Source: Candidatus Rifleibacterium amylolyticum
Lineage (GTDB): Bacteria > Muiribacteriota > Ozemobacteria > Ozemobacterales > Ozemobacteraceae
Direction: 5' to 3'
NCBI GenBank assembly: GCA_009917695.1
Contig: JAACJG010000013.1
Span: 62,001 to 126,000, forward strand
Length of the DNA: 64,000 nucleotides
Part shown: positions 54,555 through 63,933 of the stretch, in pieces
Layout: each line of letters opens with the position of its first letter
Position numbering within the stretch: position 1 is the stretch's first letter
Position numbers and translations under genes: made by a program
The notes under the pieces: generated by a model
Databases searched by the model: none
Told to the model about the DNA's origin: nothing
The model's input: only the letters and a program-made list of their open reading frames with translations

Positions 54555-55775
54555 ATGCGCGAAAAAATAGTTCAACAGGTGAAACAGACATCCTTGAGTA
54601 TAGTTCAGAACTCGATCAGCGCGATCAGGCGCAAGAACATACAAAAGACCGGCTGCCGGGTGATCAAAAACAACAAAATCGGCGTAGCCGGCGGACTTGG
54701 CAAGGTGAAGGATGAAGAGCTTTTTGCCCGTGCCGAAAACGCACTCGAATACGGAGTCGAATACCCGGTAGAGATCAGCAGTAACCGGCAACTACAGGAT
54801 CGTCTGAATGAATTGAGCCTCGATGACTCGCAAATTTGCGCGGCGGTCGAGCATGTGCTCGACGAACTCAAACGGCGACACCCTGATTTTGCGGTAAGCA
54901 ACAAGGTCAATTACAGTAATGCCAGCCTCAGGCTGACGAACGATGCCGGGCTTTCTCTAAGTCACAGTGACAGTTATATCAGCTGGAGCTTTGCGCTCAA
55001 AAGCAGTTCTTCGACCGGTATCATGGACACCTTTTTCGGAATCGTCGATCGCAAACTCGAGCCAGAAAAGGTTATTGAGGCGACTTCGGCCATCATCAAC
55101 GCCTATAACAATAAAATCGAACTGCCCGCAGGCGAACTGCCGGTGATCATTCACCAGTCGGCTTTGACCAGGCTTTTTCAGCGTGACCTCAACGGCAAAA
55201 TTGTCGGCAACAAGGCTTCGTTGCTGCAACAGAAGTTCGGCCAGAAAGTTTTTGCCGACAACTTCAGCGTGGAGATAGCGAATGACCCGGTTGAGACTTT
55301 CAGCCCACGCTTTGACAGCGAAGGCGCCATCTGCGAAGACAGTCTGCGCTGGCTGATTAAAGACGGCGTTATTCTGCGCCCTTACACCGACAAAAGAACG
55401 GCGCTGCGTTACGGCTTCGACCATACCGCCTGCGGCGAAGGCGGCTACGACAGCGTACCCTCGCTCGCCGGCTGCAACATGGAAATACAACATTCCGGCA
55501 AAACTCTGCCCGACCTCCTGCCAGAGGGCCACGGCATATTGATTGCAATTGCCAGTGGTGGTGACTTTACGCCCGACGGCAAATTCGCAACCCCGGTGCA
55601 GGTCTCTTATCTGACCGACGGTGTTAAGCTGCTGGGACGGCTGCCGGAACTCACCATAAAAGGCTCGCTGTTCGACTTTTTCGGTAGAGATTTTATCGGA
55701 GTAAGCTCTGACAAGCTTTATTTGAGCGGAAACGAACGCATGCTCGTCACTCGACTGGCTGCGCAAAAACTTTGA
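54555..55775 (+). CDS. tldE: TldE/PmbA-family partner of TldD
   Basis: 406 aa from ATG 54555, which has AGGAGG seven bases upstream; an upstream in-frame start would lie inside tldD. SNKVNYSNASLRLTNDAG and a C-terminal SGGDFTPDGKFATPVQVSYLTDG-type region (GDFTPDGKFATPVQ) fit the TldE/PmbA family, which lacks the HExxxH motif and supplies the non-catalytic half of the protease. It lies 10 bases after tldD, and its TGA overlaps the TTG start of the first cyclase gene. Confidence 0.9.
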   Translation: MREKIVQQVKQTSLSIVQNSISAIRRKNIQKTGCRVIKNNKIGVAGGLGKVKDEELFARAENALEYGVEYPVEISSNRQLQDRLNELSLDDSQICAAVEHVLDELKRRHPDFAVSNKVNYSNASLRLTNDAGLSLSHSDSYISWSFALKSSSSTGIMDTFFGIVDRKLEPEKVIEATSAIINAYNNKIELPAGELPVIIHQSALTRLFQRDLNGKIVGNKASLLQQKFGQKVFADNFSVEIANDPVETFSPRFDSEGAICEDSLRWLIKDGVILRPYTDKRTALRYGFDHTACGEGGYDSVPSLAGCNMEIQHSGKTLPDLLPEGHGILIAIASGGDFTPDGKFATPVQVSYLTDGVKLLGRLPELTIKGSLFDFFGRDFIGVSSDKLYLSGNERMLVTRLAAQKL

Positions 55776-58705
55776 GAGAACCTGGCAGAACAAGACTGTT
55801 TACCCTTCTGCTGGCCGGCCTGATCGTGCTGGCCGCACCTCTGTGTTTTTTCAACAATCTCATCGAAACTGCCATGCACCGCAGCGAAGACTCAGCGATG
55901 GGTCTGTTGCGCGAAAAACTGCTGCAGGAAAGTGAACGTGTCAAAGAACTGTTGACTCCAACGGCCTACGTCCGGGCAACGATCAAAAAAGCTCACGGTG
56001 AAATTCTGCCAGATGTATCGCAAAATCTCATAAAAATGAAGCCCGCGAAAGATTTCGGGGTCGACCTTTTCGATGAACGATTACCGTCAAAAATGCTGGA
56101 GGCTCTTTGCAGACTGCAGATGAAGCCTCTCTTCATAACCGTTGCCAGCCCGGATTTTTCACGGGTGCATTACTGGTATGCTGACGAACTGCACAAACAG
56201 TGCCCGGAACCAGACAATCTGGCGCGAGTGATGGCTTATGAACTCATGACTATCAGTTCGAGACTTTATCAGCAGTATTATCAAAAAGAATGGTCGATTT
56301 ACCGAATCACTCCAGGTCTGTTAAAGCTCGGTGAATACGGGTTTAATGTTTCAACCCCAATGAACTTCAAATACCTCAATCGCTACGGCGAAATCGTATT
56401 GCCTCACGACACAGTTCTCGAGAGATTCACCGACTATTTCGACAAACAAATGCTCTATTATTATGCCTACAACTGCCTGAGCAGCGTAAGTCTCCATGGC
56501 GGCTATAAAATTGGCGTATTGCAGAACAGCATCGTTCCACGAGAAGTGTTGCGAACAGCTTTAGCATCTGGCTCAAGCGAAATCGAAGCCAGACTGGTTC
56601 GTCTGCACGAAAAGCAATCTGGTTTTTACATAAACGGGAAAACTGTCGACTTTTTCGACAGACCTCCGACCAGCTTCTGGAGCCATTTATCCTTCTATAG
56701 AAGAACTCTTGGCCAGAAAAGTCTGTCAGATCCAGGCAGTTACCATCTACGCCTGCGGGCACCACTCCCTCAAGAAATCATCAACTTTAGAAGAAGTCTG
56801 CAGATTTTTCGCATCATTGCAGGTGCCATGCTGCTTTTTTATGCAATGACCGCCGTATATATCTGGCTGTTCGGATTCAGTCTGCAGTCAAGCATTAGAC
56901 AGAAACTGATTCTACTGCTGGCCGGCATTATTTTTATTCCGGTCGTCGGCTCTGGACTGCTTGCTGTTATCAGCCTTAAGGGCTCAGATCGTGTCATCGA
57001 AAATCACGTTATGGAAAAAACCCGTGAACTGCTCAGGGAGTTCATGCAATATGATGACGAAAATGACAATCGTCTGCAGCTGGCGACTCTTGAAACCAAG
57101 CGTCGTTTCGAAGAATACCAGGGGAAAAGGCTCGATCCGGAAGCAATGCTCTCACGGCCCTACGACGATCTTTTATGGATGCGAAAGTTGAGCGGGCAAC
57201 AAAGCATACTGTTCCAGGATGGCCAAATCATACATTATTCTTCGGCCCTGCAGATTCTGCAAAGAGATTCGCATAAGCTGATCAACATCATACTGCCCAA
57301 ATTTTTTGCAAACCTCGGACTGTTGAACAAACAGGGAAACGCATTTTCGCAAACCCTTGCGCTTGGTCTTTCAGAAGACTACATAACTCCGGAGCGCGAG
57401 GCATCGCGGCTGCCACACGAAAGCACCCTGCAACAGGAAATCTCACACACTCTTGACACCAGTCGCGCATCTATCATCGTCACGCAGACAAAAAAAGGCT
57501 ATTACCTCTTCGCTTTTCCCAGGGCCAACGATGGCGATCTCAATTCTCACGAATACCTCAGCAGATTTTCGCTGCATTCTCAGAAGTGGTTTGCAAAATC
57601 TGATCCCTATTGCGACATAGAACTGGGAGCGAGAACCCGCAGGCACTTCAATGAATCGCTTTATGCGTGGCCTTCCAGTTCATTATTGAACCCGGAAATG
57701 CAGGAAATTTTCAGATGGATAAACGAGCTCAAAGATTCCGGCAGCCGCATCGTTCACGAGAACGACAGGATCAAAACAAACGCGTGGAACATCAGACCAC
57801 ATCGACCGACCATATTAGCTGCCATTGGCCAGAGTCGCAGCAAAGGCATCGGACAGTTCGCCATCAGCATGATATTTCCTGTCTTAGCCGGTTACGCAAT
57901 CCTGCTGGTAATGGTATTATCACTGCTTTTCGCTGAGTTCATAATCAAACCGGTCAATATATTTTCTGAGGGCATTCAAAAGCTCAGTAACGAAGAGTAT
58001 GGCATCATTATCGACAAATTTTCCAACGATGAATTCAGTCTGATGACCTCGGCCTTCAATAAAATGTCAGCAGCTCTGCGTCAACGCGAAATGATCAAAC
58101 GCCTGGTTTCAGAAAAACTGATCGAGCAGGTAGAAAAATCAGACAAGGCTGAGAAAAATAGGACCGAAGAAGTCGAAATAAGCGTTGTCGCTTCTGACAT
58201 CAGAGGATTCACCAGTATAAGTGAGAAGTTTTCACCTTCAGAAGTTGTCGAACTGCTCAACAACTACTTCACCGCCATGGAAAAAGCCATAAGTGAGAAT
58301 CATGGCGTCATCGACAAATACATCGGCGATGCAATCCAGGCTGTGTTCTATGAAAAGCAGGGACTGGCGAAACCCGCCGAGAGAGCCTGTGCTTCAGCAT
58401 TGGCGATGCGCAGACAACTGCAGCAGCTCAATAAGCGGCGGGCAGAGGAAGGTTTTTTTCCACTCGAAAACGGCATCGGCATTGCAACCGGCCGCGCAGT
58501 ATCAGGAAGCATTGGCAGTGAAAACGGGCGAAAGGATTTTACAATAGTCGGCAGAATCACCGAGCAGGCCGCCAATCTGGAGTCTGCTACAATAAATGTC
58601 GAAAGCCGGATACTGTTATGCAACAACACAAAGACGGCGGTTGCTGAGACATTTTCATGCTCGGGCCATGATTCGAACAGCTGGGAGCTGAAAGATGGCA
58701 GCTGA
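55772..58705 (+). CDS. Membrane receptor with class III cyclase domain, C1-like (metal-binding half)
   Basis: 977 aa, starting at TTG 55772 within the tldE stop. Architecture: membrane segment (about 9-29), extracytoplasmic domain, two membrane segments (about 348-368 and 380-400), second extracytoplasmic domain, membrane segment (about 697-722), HAMP, cyclase domain (about 795-960). Both metal aspartates are present: Asp809 in ASDIRGFTSISE and Asp853 in DKYIGDAI; the substrate Lys849 and Thr924 (DFTIVG) are also kept. The usual VNLAAR motif reads TEQAAN, so the transition-state Asn is Glu931 and the Arg is Asn935. A homodimer should therefore be inactive. The next gene supplies the missing residues. 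Confidence 0.85.
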   Translation: MREPGRTRLFTLLLAGLIVLAAPLCFFNNLIETAMHRSEDSAMGLLREKLLQESERVKELLTPTAYVRATIKKAHGEILPDVSQNLIKMKPAKDFGVDLFDERLPSKMLEALCRLQMKPLFITVASPDFSRVHYWYADELHKQCPEPDNLARVMAYELMTISSRLYQQYYQKEWSIYRITPGLLKLGEYGFNVSTPMNFKYLNRYGEIVLPHDTVLERFTDYFDKQMLYYYAYNCLSSVSLHGGYKIGVLQNSIVPREVLRTALASGSSEIEARLVRLHEKQSGFYINGKTVDFFDRPPTSFWSHLSFYRRTLGQKSLSDPGSYHLRLRAPLPQEIINFRRSLQIFRIIAGAMLLFYAMTAVYIWLFGFSLQSSIRQKLILLLAGIIFIPVVGSGLLAVISLKGSDRVIENHVMEKTRELLREFMQYDDENDNRLQLATLETKRRFEEYQGKRLDPEAMLSRPYDDLLWMRKLSGQQSILFQDGQIIHYSSALQILQRDSHKLINIILPKFFANLGLLNKQGNAFSQTLALGLSEDYITPEREASRLPHESTLQQEISHTLDTSRASIIVTQTKKGYYLFAFPRANDGDLNSHEYLSRFSLHSQKWFAKSDPYCDIELGARTRRHFNESLYAWPSSSLLNPEMQEIFRWINELKDSGSRIVHENDRIKTNAWNIRPHRPTILAAIGQSRSKGIGQFAISMIFPVLAGYAILLVMVLSLLFAEFIIKPVNIFSEGIQKLSNEEYGIIIDKFSNDEFSLMTSAFNKMSAALRQREMIKRLVSEKLIEQVEKSDKAEKNRTEEVEISVVASDIRGFTSISEKFSPSEVVELLNNYFTAMEKAISENHGVIDKYIGDAIQAVFYEKQGLAKPAERACASALAMRRQLQQLNKRRAEEGFFPLENGIGIATGRAVSGSIGSENGRKDFTIVGRITEQAANLESATINVESRILLCNNTKTAVAETFSCSGHDSNSWELKDGS

Positions 58706-61565
58706 ATCATCAGGAAGAATCAGCAAATCGATTGAGTTTTCAGCCGTCACAATTATCTGTGCATGGCTTCTGGTTCTCGTAATCCCGGTAGCAGGCTCGC
58801 TGCTGGCAATAGACCGTTTTCTCGCAGAATATGAACTTTTCGCAGCGCCTGGCGAGATGGAAAGAGCCTGCCAGAAGATAGAAGAATGCCGCGACCTGCT
58901 GGTGACCGAAAATTTTCTCACTTCACGACAGAACGCCCTTGAAAACATAGCTCTTCCGACAGACGCACAAAATCTCGATGAACTGCACAAGCATTTTGAC
59001 CATGCCATTGCTGGCAGGTCACTGATGCTGGTGCTGTTCAATGAAGATGGAAGCAGGCTGATGATACGCAAATACAGCCCGCCAGACCTGAACCGGCGCA
59101 TGCCTCCTTCTGCCCTTTTCCGCAAACAGGTGCAGACGCTGATAAAATACAACTACCTTTCACAACCTGATTCAGAACCATCAGAAGATCCAGAAGCGCT
59201 TCGCAATGCCATGCAGCTGCAACAGATGTTCAAAACCATCGCTCCTGTGTTCATAGTGCCCGGCCAGGCAGTAAAGAGCTATTCGGTCGAATTCGGCGGT
59301 GAATTGTATTTTCTCTGGGTCGAATTCAAAACGCCACAGGCCGGACAGAAAGGGGGACTCGCTGTAGTAAGGGGCCGCGACCTTTCGTGGAAAACGAGAT
59401 TTCAGGATATAAGAAAGAAATATCCCGATTTTCGACTGGTTCTGAAAAAACAGAATATTATGAAGGCAATCGAGAACCCTGACAGTTTTTATACCGGGGT
59501 GCGAAAAGTAAATGGAGATGTGATAATCACGACTTCAGCCGACCAGAGATTCATCAGAAGCTGGTTACACAACAGCGGTATTTTGCTTAACCAGAAAAAT
59601 GCTGACTTCAATATTCCTTTCATCGAATACCGTATTGATCAGAAGAGTTTTCAACATGGCTGGCAGAATATTCGCAGGCATCTTGGCCTGGCTGCGAAAA
59701 TACTGATTATGCTGTCGCTGATTCAACTGATTCATATGCTCTTATTTGGCATCAATCTCGATATAAGCTTCAAGCGACGAATTCTGGCCAGCGTAATAAT
59801 GGTATCGCTGTTCCCCTATGCATTTCTAAGTATTGGATTCTACCTGCATCAACAGTATGATGAATTTCTGGCACGCCTCAACATGCTGCAGCATATTGAG
59901 ATCAGAATGGCTCAAACCACCAATGAGCTGAAGCAGTATCTGGAAAGCATCGAAAGCTCATTCATATACTACGCAAAAAAAATCGATCGTCGGATGATTG
60001 ACGACGACGCGGCTCTTCATCGTCTTTTCAAAGAAATAGGCCAGAATCTTCCGATATCGGCAGTCGCAGTTCATCGCCCTAAGAATACTGTTTCAGTTGA
60101 CTTTCCTGATCGAATATCACCAGGAAGCCTTAACAGCACGATATCATTCATCGAGCGCTTTGCCCCAAGACGATCCCTTGAACTGATGATGGAACCAATG
60201 CCTGTGACGAACAGAATTCGGCAGGACATGATATTCGTAGCCGGGAACATGGTTAAGAATTCTTCAATAGCAGAAAGCATGCGCTCAAATGGACAGTTTT
60301 ACTACGTCGATCAGACCCAGAACGTGATCTGGTATTCTACCGCCAAGATCTATGACGAAAGTGATCCTGCAATGCCTTTTATCGGTCTTCTCGGCAGCAA
60401 ATTCGAAGCTGGACCGGTGATGAAAGCTTATCTTTCGCGAACCTCACTTGCGAAAAACGGCTTTACCGAAAATTATGGCAGGTATTCGATAAAGTATGCA
60501 TTTCTGCCGACGCAACGAACAGGCACCAGAAGAATATGGAGCGGCAGCGGCTATAAAAATGAGCCTTTGATAAAACGGGCCGCAAAGGATGAAAGCTCAA
60601 ATATGACCGGCGAAACTGACAGCAGTGGCAATGTCAGCTATCTGATCAGCCGATATAATCATAATTTTCCGCATATAGCCATTGCCATGGCGACCTCAGA
60701 CAGCTCGCAGACTGGTTACCTGCAGGCACTTGGCGGGCTGTTCGCCTATCTCTGCCTTGTATTTTATCTGGTCAGCCAGCTGCTCGAAAGGTTCTTTGTT
60801 GCTCCTGTGATGCAGCTGGCAAAAAGTGCTGAGCAGATCGCCCGCGGGGGCGATGCCTGGAGCCTGCAGCTGAAAACCGGCGACGAATTTGAACGATTGA
60901 ACGACTCGTTCACAGAACTGGTCGTCGGCCTGCAGCAGCGCAACATGTTGCGCGACTATGTTTCTGAAGACGCCATCTCAGAGATCGAAGCGGCTGAGAC
61001 CAGAGACATGGCGCCGGGTGGCGAATACCTCGAAGCTACGATAATTTTCGCCGCCATCAGAAATTATTCTGAGCTCACTGCCGGCTTTACACCGGAACAG
61101 ACAGTTGAGCTGATCAACCGGTTCATTACCTGCGGCGATCGGCTGGTAAAGCAGTATGGCGGCACTATCGACAAGATCATCGACAATACTCTGATGCTGG
61201 TGTTTCGCGACAGCGAGAAACAGGAAGAGTCACACGCTTTGCGCGCAGTCAAAACTGCGCTGGCGCTGGCAGCCGAAATGCATCAGGAGAATCTCGACAT
61301 TTATGCCGGCATCGCTTCGGGGACGGTAATTTCTGGCAGAATCGGCTCTTACAGCGGCAAACTCGACTACACCGTCATCGGCGACCAGGTCAATCTTGCC
61401 GCAAGACTCAAGAATGAAGCAGTAGAAAGCAGTAGCGGCCTTATCATTTCAGGTTCGACCATGCGCATGCTCAAAGGCAAAGGGCGCGTGAACTTTTTGC
61501 GACGTTGCTCGCTCAAGGGCAAATCACGCGAATACAATATCTACGAGCTTTACGAACTGCGCTGA
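58695..61565 (+). CDS. Membrane receptor with class III cyclase domain, C2-like (transition-state half)
   Basis: 956 aa; ATG 58695 lies after GGGAG and overlaps the previous gene by 11 bases. The architecture mirrors the upstream gene: membrane segments near 16-36, 333-352, 362-382 and 675-697, then HAMP and a cyclase domain at about 770-955. The metal aspartates are both replaced: FAAIRNYS has Ala787, and DKIIDNTL has Asn831. The substrate Lys827 and Thr893 (DYTVIG), and the transition-state Asn900 and Arg904 (VNLAAR), are all retained. It therefore looks like the C2 partner of the preceding C1-like chain. The terminal stop is followed by a dispersed repeat. Confidence 0.87.
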   Translation: MAAESSGRISKSIEFSAVTIICAWLLVLVIPVAGSLLAIDRFLAEYELFAAPGEMERACQKIEECRDLLVTENFLTSRQNALENIALPTDAQNLDELHKHFDHAIAGRSLMLVLFNEDGSRLMIRKYSPPDLNRRMPPSALFRKQVQTLIKYNYLSQPDSEPSEDPEALRNAMQLQQMFKTIAPVFIVPGQAVKSYSVEFGGELYFLWVEFKTPQAGQKGGLAVVRGRDLSWKTRFQDIRKKYPDFRLVLKKQNIMKAIENPDSFYTGVRKVNGDVIITTSADQRFIRSWLHNSGILLNQKNADFNIPFIEYRIDQKSFQHGWQNIRRHLGLAAKILIMLSLIQLIHMLLFGINLDISFKRRILASVIMVSLFPYAFLSIGFYLHQQYDEFLARLNMLQHIEIRMAQTTNELKQYLESIESSFIYYAKKIDRRMIDDDAALHRLFKEIGQNLPISAVAVHRPKNTVSVDFPDRISPGSLNSTISFIERFAPRRSLELMMEPMPVTNRIRQDMIFVAGNMVKNSSIAESMRSNGQFYYVDQTQNVIWYSTAKIYDESDPAMPFIGLLGSKFEAGPVMKAYLSRTSLAKNGFTENYGRYSIKYAFLPTQRTGTRRIWSGSGYKNEPLIKRAAKDESSNMTGETDSSGNVSYLISRYNHNFPHIAIAMATSDSSQTGYLQALGGLFAYLCLVFYLVSQLLERFFVAPVMQLAKSAEQIARGGDAWSLQLKTGDEFERLNDSFTELVVGLQQRNMLRDYVSEDAISEIEAAETRDMAPGGEYLEATIIFAAIRNYSELTAGFTPEQTVELINRFITCGDRLVKQYGGTIDKIIDNTLMLVFRDSEKQEESHALRAVKTALALAAEMHQENLDIYAGIASGTVISGRIGSYSGKLDYTVIGDQVNLAARLKNEAVESSSGLIISGSTMRMLKGKGRVNFLRRCSLKGKSREYNIYELYELR

Positions 61566-61579
61566 CATCGGCCAGAACA

Positions 61580-61663
61580 GTCATCGCGAGGCATCCTGCA
61601 AGATGCCGTGGCGATCTCATCGAACAATGAGACTGCTTCGGCGACCAGGTCGCCTCGCAGTGA
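61580..61663. repeat. Dispersed imperfect inverted repeat (REP-like), copy 2
   Basis: It starts GTCATCGCGAGGCATC and ends GGTCGCCTCGCAGTGA, with internal CTGCAAGATGCC and GAGACTGCTTCGGCGACC arms. It is a diverged relative of the element at 18148-18261 and again lies between convergent genes. Confidence 0.65.
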
Positions 61664-61673
61664 AATCAGAAGT

Positions 61674-62411
61674 CTAGAAGCACTGCATTTCCATGCCAAA
61701 CTGGTCGTGATGTTCGTGGCATTGAAACAGATAAACGCAGCCAGCATCTCCCCACATAAGCTGAACTTCCTGCTGTGAGTCGATCTGGCAGATGAATTCC
61801 ATCGGTTTTTTGCAGACCGGGCAGCTCCGCTCAGCCTCACCCTGAATCCAGATCGGGTAACCGCCAATGCTGGTAAAAGGCTCCATTACACAGCCAATCT
61901 CCAGGCCCGCGTCTTCATATACGCTGACCGGGTCTTCAGCGTCTTCGCCTTCGCACATGGCGGCGATGTCTGGATATTTCTCTTCGATAGCCTCATAATC
62001 AGGCAGAACATGAACTTTTTCGGTGCGGCACGAAAATGGCGTAAGATCCTGGTCAACACCTGAACCATCGTTGAATTTGGCAGGTGAAGCAGTATGATAA
62101 GCCTTTAACAGCCACATTCCACGCTCTTCTTTTTCTGTCCCGATGGGAGTGCATTTAAAACAGTAGTAAAACACCAGCAGAGGCGGCGCTGACAACGCCT
62201 TTTTATCAGGCATAGGATAAAACTGAAAAACAAAGCTGAGTTTTTCGCCACAAACCGGACAAACTGGCGCTGCTTCATCGATTTCGGCGTAGGCTGGCCC
62301 GGCAAAACGGGTTTCTGTTGCCATCAGTTTGGCAAAGCCAGGTTTCTCAGGAACGACCCGCAGACATTCTCTTCTGATTCGTTTCAGAGCTTCATTCAGA
62401 GATTCACTCAT
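61674..62411 (-). CDS. DUF1963 (YwqG)-like protein with two zinc knuckles
   Basis: 245 aa. Two CPxC pairs occur, VCPVCGEKL near residue 50 and SCPVCKKPM near residue 195, along with other cysteines (YYCFKC, FQCHEHHD) that could complete zinc sites. IGGYPIWIQGEAE resembles the core of DUF1963/YwqG proteins. The reaction is unknown. GGAGAAGG precedes the ATG, which overlaps the end of the upstream DUF1287 gene by eight bases. It is the last gene of a leftward three-gene group. Confidence 0.65.
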   Translation of the reverse strand: MSESLNEALKRIRRECLRVVPEKPGFAKLMATETRFAGPAYAEIDEAAPVCPVCGEKLSFVFQFYPMPDKKALSAPPLLVFYYCFKCTPIGTEKEERGMWLLKAYHTASPAKFNDGSGVDQDLTPFSCRTEKVHVLPDYEAIEEKYPDIAAMCEGEDAEDPVSVYEDAGLEIGCVMEPFTSIGGYPIWIQGEAERSCPVCKKPMEFICQIDSQQEVQLMWGDAGCVYLFQCHEHHDQFGMEMQCF

Positions 62412-63081
62412 TTAGCCTTCTCCTGGTTTTTTCTGCCGGGTATCGATAATGCCCGGTAATTTTATAAGAAAACAGCATGTCTTCCAGAACAGTGCCGGCG
62501 CCAATATTATGAACGATCAGTGGTCGCAGGCCGTCTGCCGAGCGACGGTCGGTGACAATGCCGATGTGTGGCAGATTCCCTGGCAGCATCCAGGTCACAA
62601 GATCACCTGGTCGGTAATTATCAGCCGCAGAACTTACTTCAACCTGCTGCCCATGGCGTGCAAAATAGGTTTGCAGATTAGGCACGCGACGGTGATCGAT
62701 GTTGGTATCAGGCCTTTTAAGCCCCCACTTCTTCGGATAAAGGGAAAAATGCCGGCGCATGTCTTCGTGAACTTCTTTCTGCAGATCGATGCCAAGCGCG
62801 CGATAGGATCTTACGATCACATCGGTGCAGACTCCGATATTGTCGGGTACATCGCCGCCGGGATAGGCAATCTTGCGATAGCTGCCATCATATCTGACGA
62901 CATGGGTTGTGCGCTCAATCGCCGCAGCAATCAGTTTCTTTGTAAAAGCATCAAAGCCTTCATCGGACTGCGCTGATCCTGGTCTGACGAAGAAAATAAC
63001 GCTGGCCAATATGGCACATAAGCCCGCAATAACAGAGACTTTGGCGAGAACAGGGTTTTGCGCTCTGATGGCCATCTTCAT
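62404..63081 (-). CDS. DUF1287-family secreted protein
   Basis: 225 aa from ATG 63081 (a TTG at 63105 would overlap the upstream gene). One N-terminal membrane anchor or signal (about 12-35) is followed by YDGSYRKIAYPGGDVPDNIGVCTDVI, of which the Cys-Thr-Asp and downstream RPGDLVTWMLPGNLPHIGIV with its His are characteristic of the DUF1287 family (NlpC/P60-like fold). A Cys-His hydrolase acting outside the membrane is suggested by this fold relationship but not shown. It is cotranscribed with the DUF1963-like gene. Confidence 0.8.
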   Translation of the reverse strand: MKMAIRAQNPVLAKVSVIAGLCAILASVIFFVRPGSAQSDEGFDAFTKKLIAAAIERTTHVVRYDGSYRKIAYPGGDVPDNIGVCTDVIVRSYRALGIDLQKEVHEDMRRHFSLYPKKWGLKRPDTNIDHRRVPNLQTYFARHGQQVEVSSAADNYRPGDLVTWMLPGNLPHIGIVTDRRSADGLRPLIVHNIGAGTVLEDMLFSYKITGHYRYPAEKTRRRLNE

Positions 63082-63085
63082 TTTG

Positions 63086-63460
63086 TCAGCGTGGCATCGG
63101 ACCAAAATGCTCGTTAATGATCAACCAGTTGCCATCTTCTTTGATCCAGACAAGAGTTCCACGGCCTGGATTGGTAAATCTCTTGCCGTTTATTGTGCCT
63201 GTCCACTTGAAATTAAAATTGCAGGTGGCAAAAGCATCGGTTTTCAGATTCCAGCGAACATCCTGAATATCAAACAATTCATCCTTGATCAGCGAAAACG
63301 TTTTTTTCATGGCATTGCCAATTGCAGATTTGCCATGATAGGTTCCTTCGGCAAAAACTACTGTTGCGTTCTCATGAAAGAAGACCGAAGCGGCTTCCCA
63401 GCTTTGTGAAGCGAGGGCATCTATATAGTTGTTCAATGTCTGATCAAGTTGATTTGTCAT
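63086..63460 (-). CDS. SnoaL/NTF2-like domain protein
   Basis: 124 aa from ATG 63460. LNNYIDALASQSWEAASVFFHENATVVF, then GKSAIGNAMKKTF and LVWIKEDGNWLIINEHF, is the alpha+beta barrel pattern of SnoaL-like/DUF4440 proteins, which form a small hydrophobic pocket. No catalytic residues can be assigned. It begins a leftward group with the DUF1287 and DUF1963-like genes. Confidence 0.75.
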   Translation of the reverse strand: MTNQLDQTLNNYIDALASQSWEAASVFFHENATVVFAEGTYHGKSAIGNAMKKTFSLIKDELFDIQDVRWNLKTDAFATCNFNFKWTGTINGKRFTNPGRGTLVWIKEDGNWLIINEHFGPMPR

Positions 63461-63525
63461 GATAAATACCTGTTTAGCTGTGATGTTATCTCTAACATCG
63501 GCCAATTAACCTGAATTCACAAGCT

Positions 63526-63933
63526 TCATGTGCCGGCATTGGCACTTAGCAGATAAAAGTCACCGAATTTTCTGTCTTCAACCAGAACATGAGCCTGAAT
63601 CCAGACATACAGGTAGCTGACCAGTTCAGAAAAAGTGCCGCCATTGCCACTCTGCATATCCTTCAGGAAACAGGCGAGATGGTTTACCATCTGATCGTGC
63701 AGTTTGCGGTGAGCCGCAAATTCTGGATACTGCATCTTCTGCATCAGTTCTTCCTCGTCGCGAAAATGCGTGCGAGCGTATTCGACAACAAAAAGTATTG
63801 CATCGGAAAAACTCTCATCATCTGCTTCGCCGCTTTCAAGAAGCCTTTCGAGTTCATTGACCTTTTCGACAAGCTCTTTGTGCTGAGCATCGATCCCCGG
63901 ACAACCTACATTATAATCATCGCTCCATTGCAT
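63526..63933 (-). CDS. Bacteriohemerythrin
   Basis: 135 aa, the family's usual length. Di-iron ligands are in GIDAQHKELV, THFRDEEELM, HRKLHDQMV and HVLVEDRKFGD, matching the His/Glu/Asp set of hemerythrins. These cytoplasmic proteins bind oxygen reversibly and deliver or sense it, which would suit a microaerobic or anaerobic organism exposed to oxygen. No promoter is confidently seen in the remaining 67 bases to the window edge. Confidence 0.93.
   Translation of the reverse strand: MQWSDDYNVGCPGIDAQHKELVEKVNELERLLESGEADDESFSDAILFVVEYARTHFRDEEELMQKMQYPEFAAHRKLHDQMVNHLACFLKDMQSGNGGTFSELVSYLYVWIQAHVLVEDRKFGDFYLLSANAGT

Noticed and set aside
55772-61565. Explanation of the two cyclases as decayed pseudogenes
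   Set aside because: Both frames are complete for nearly 1000 codons, overlap tightly, and the lost residues are exactly complementary; random decay would not give this pattern.
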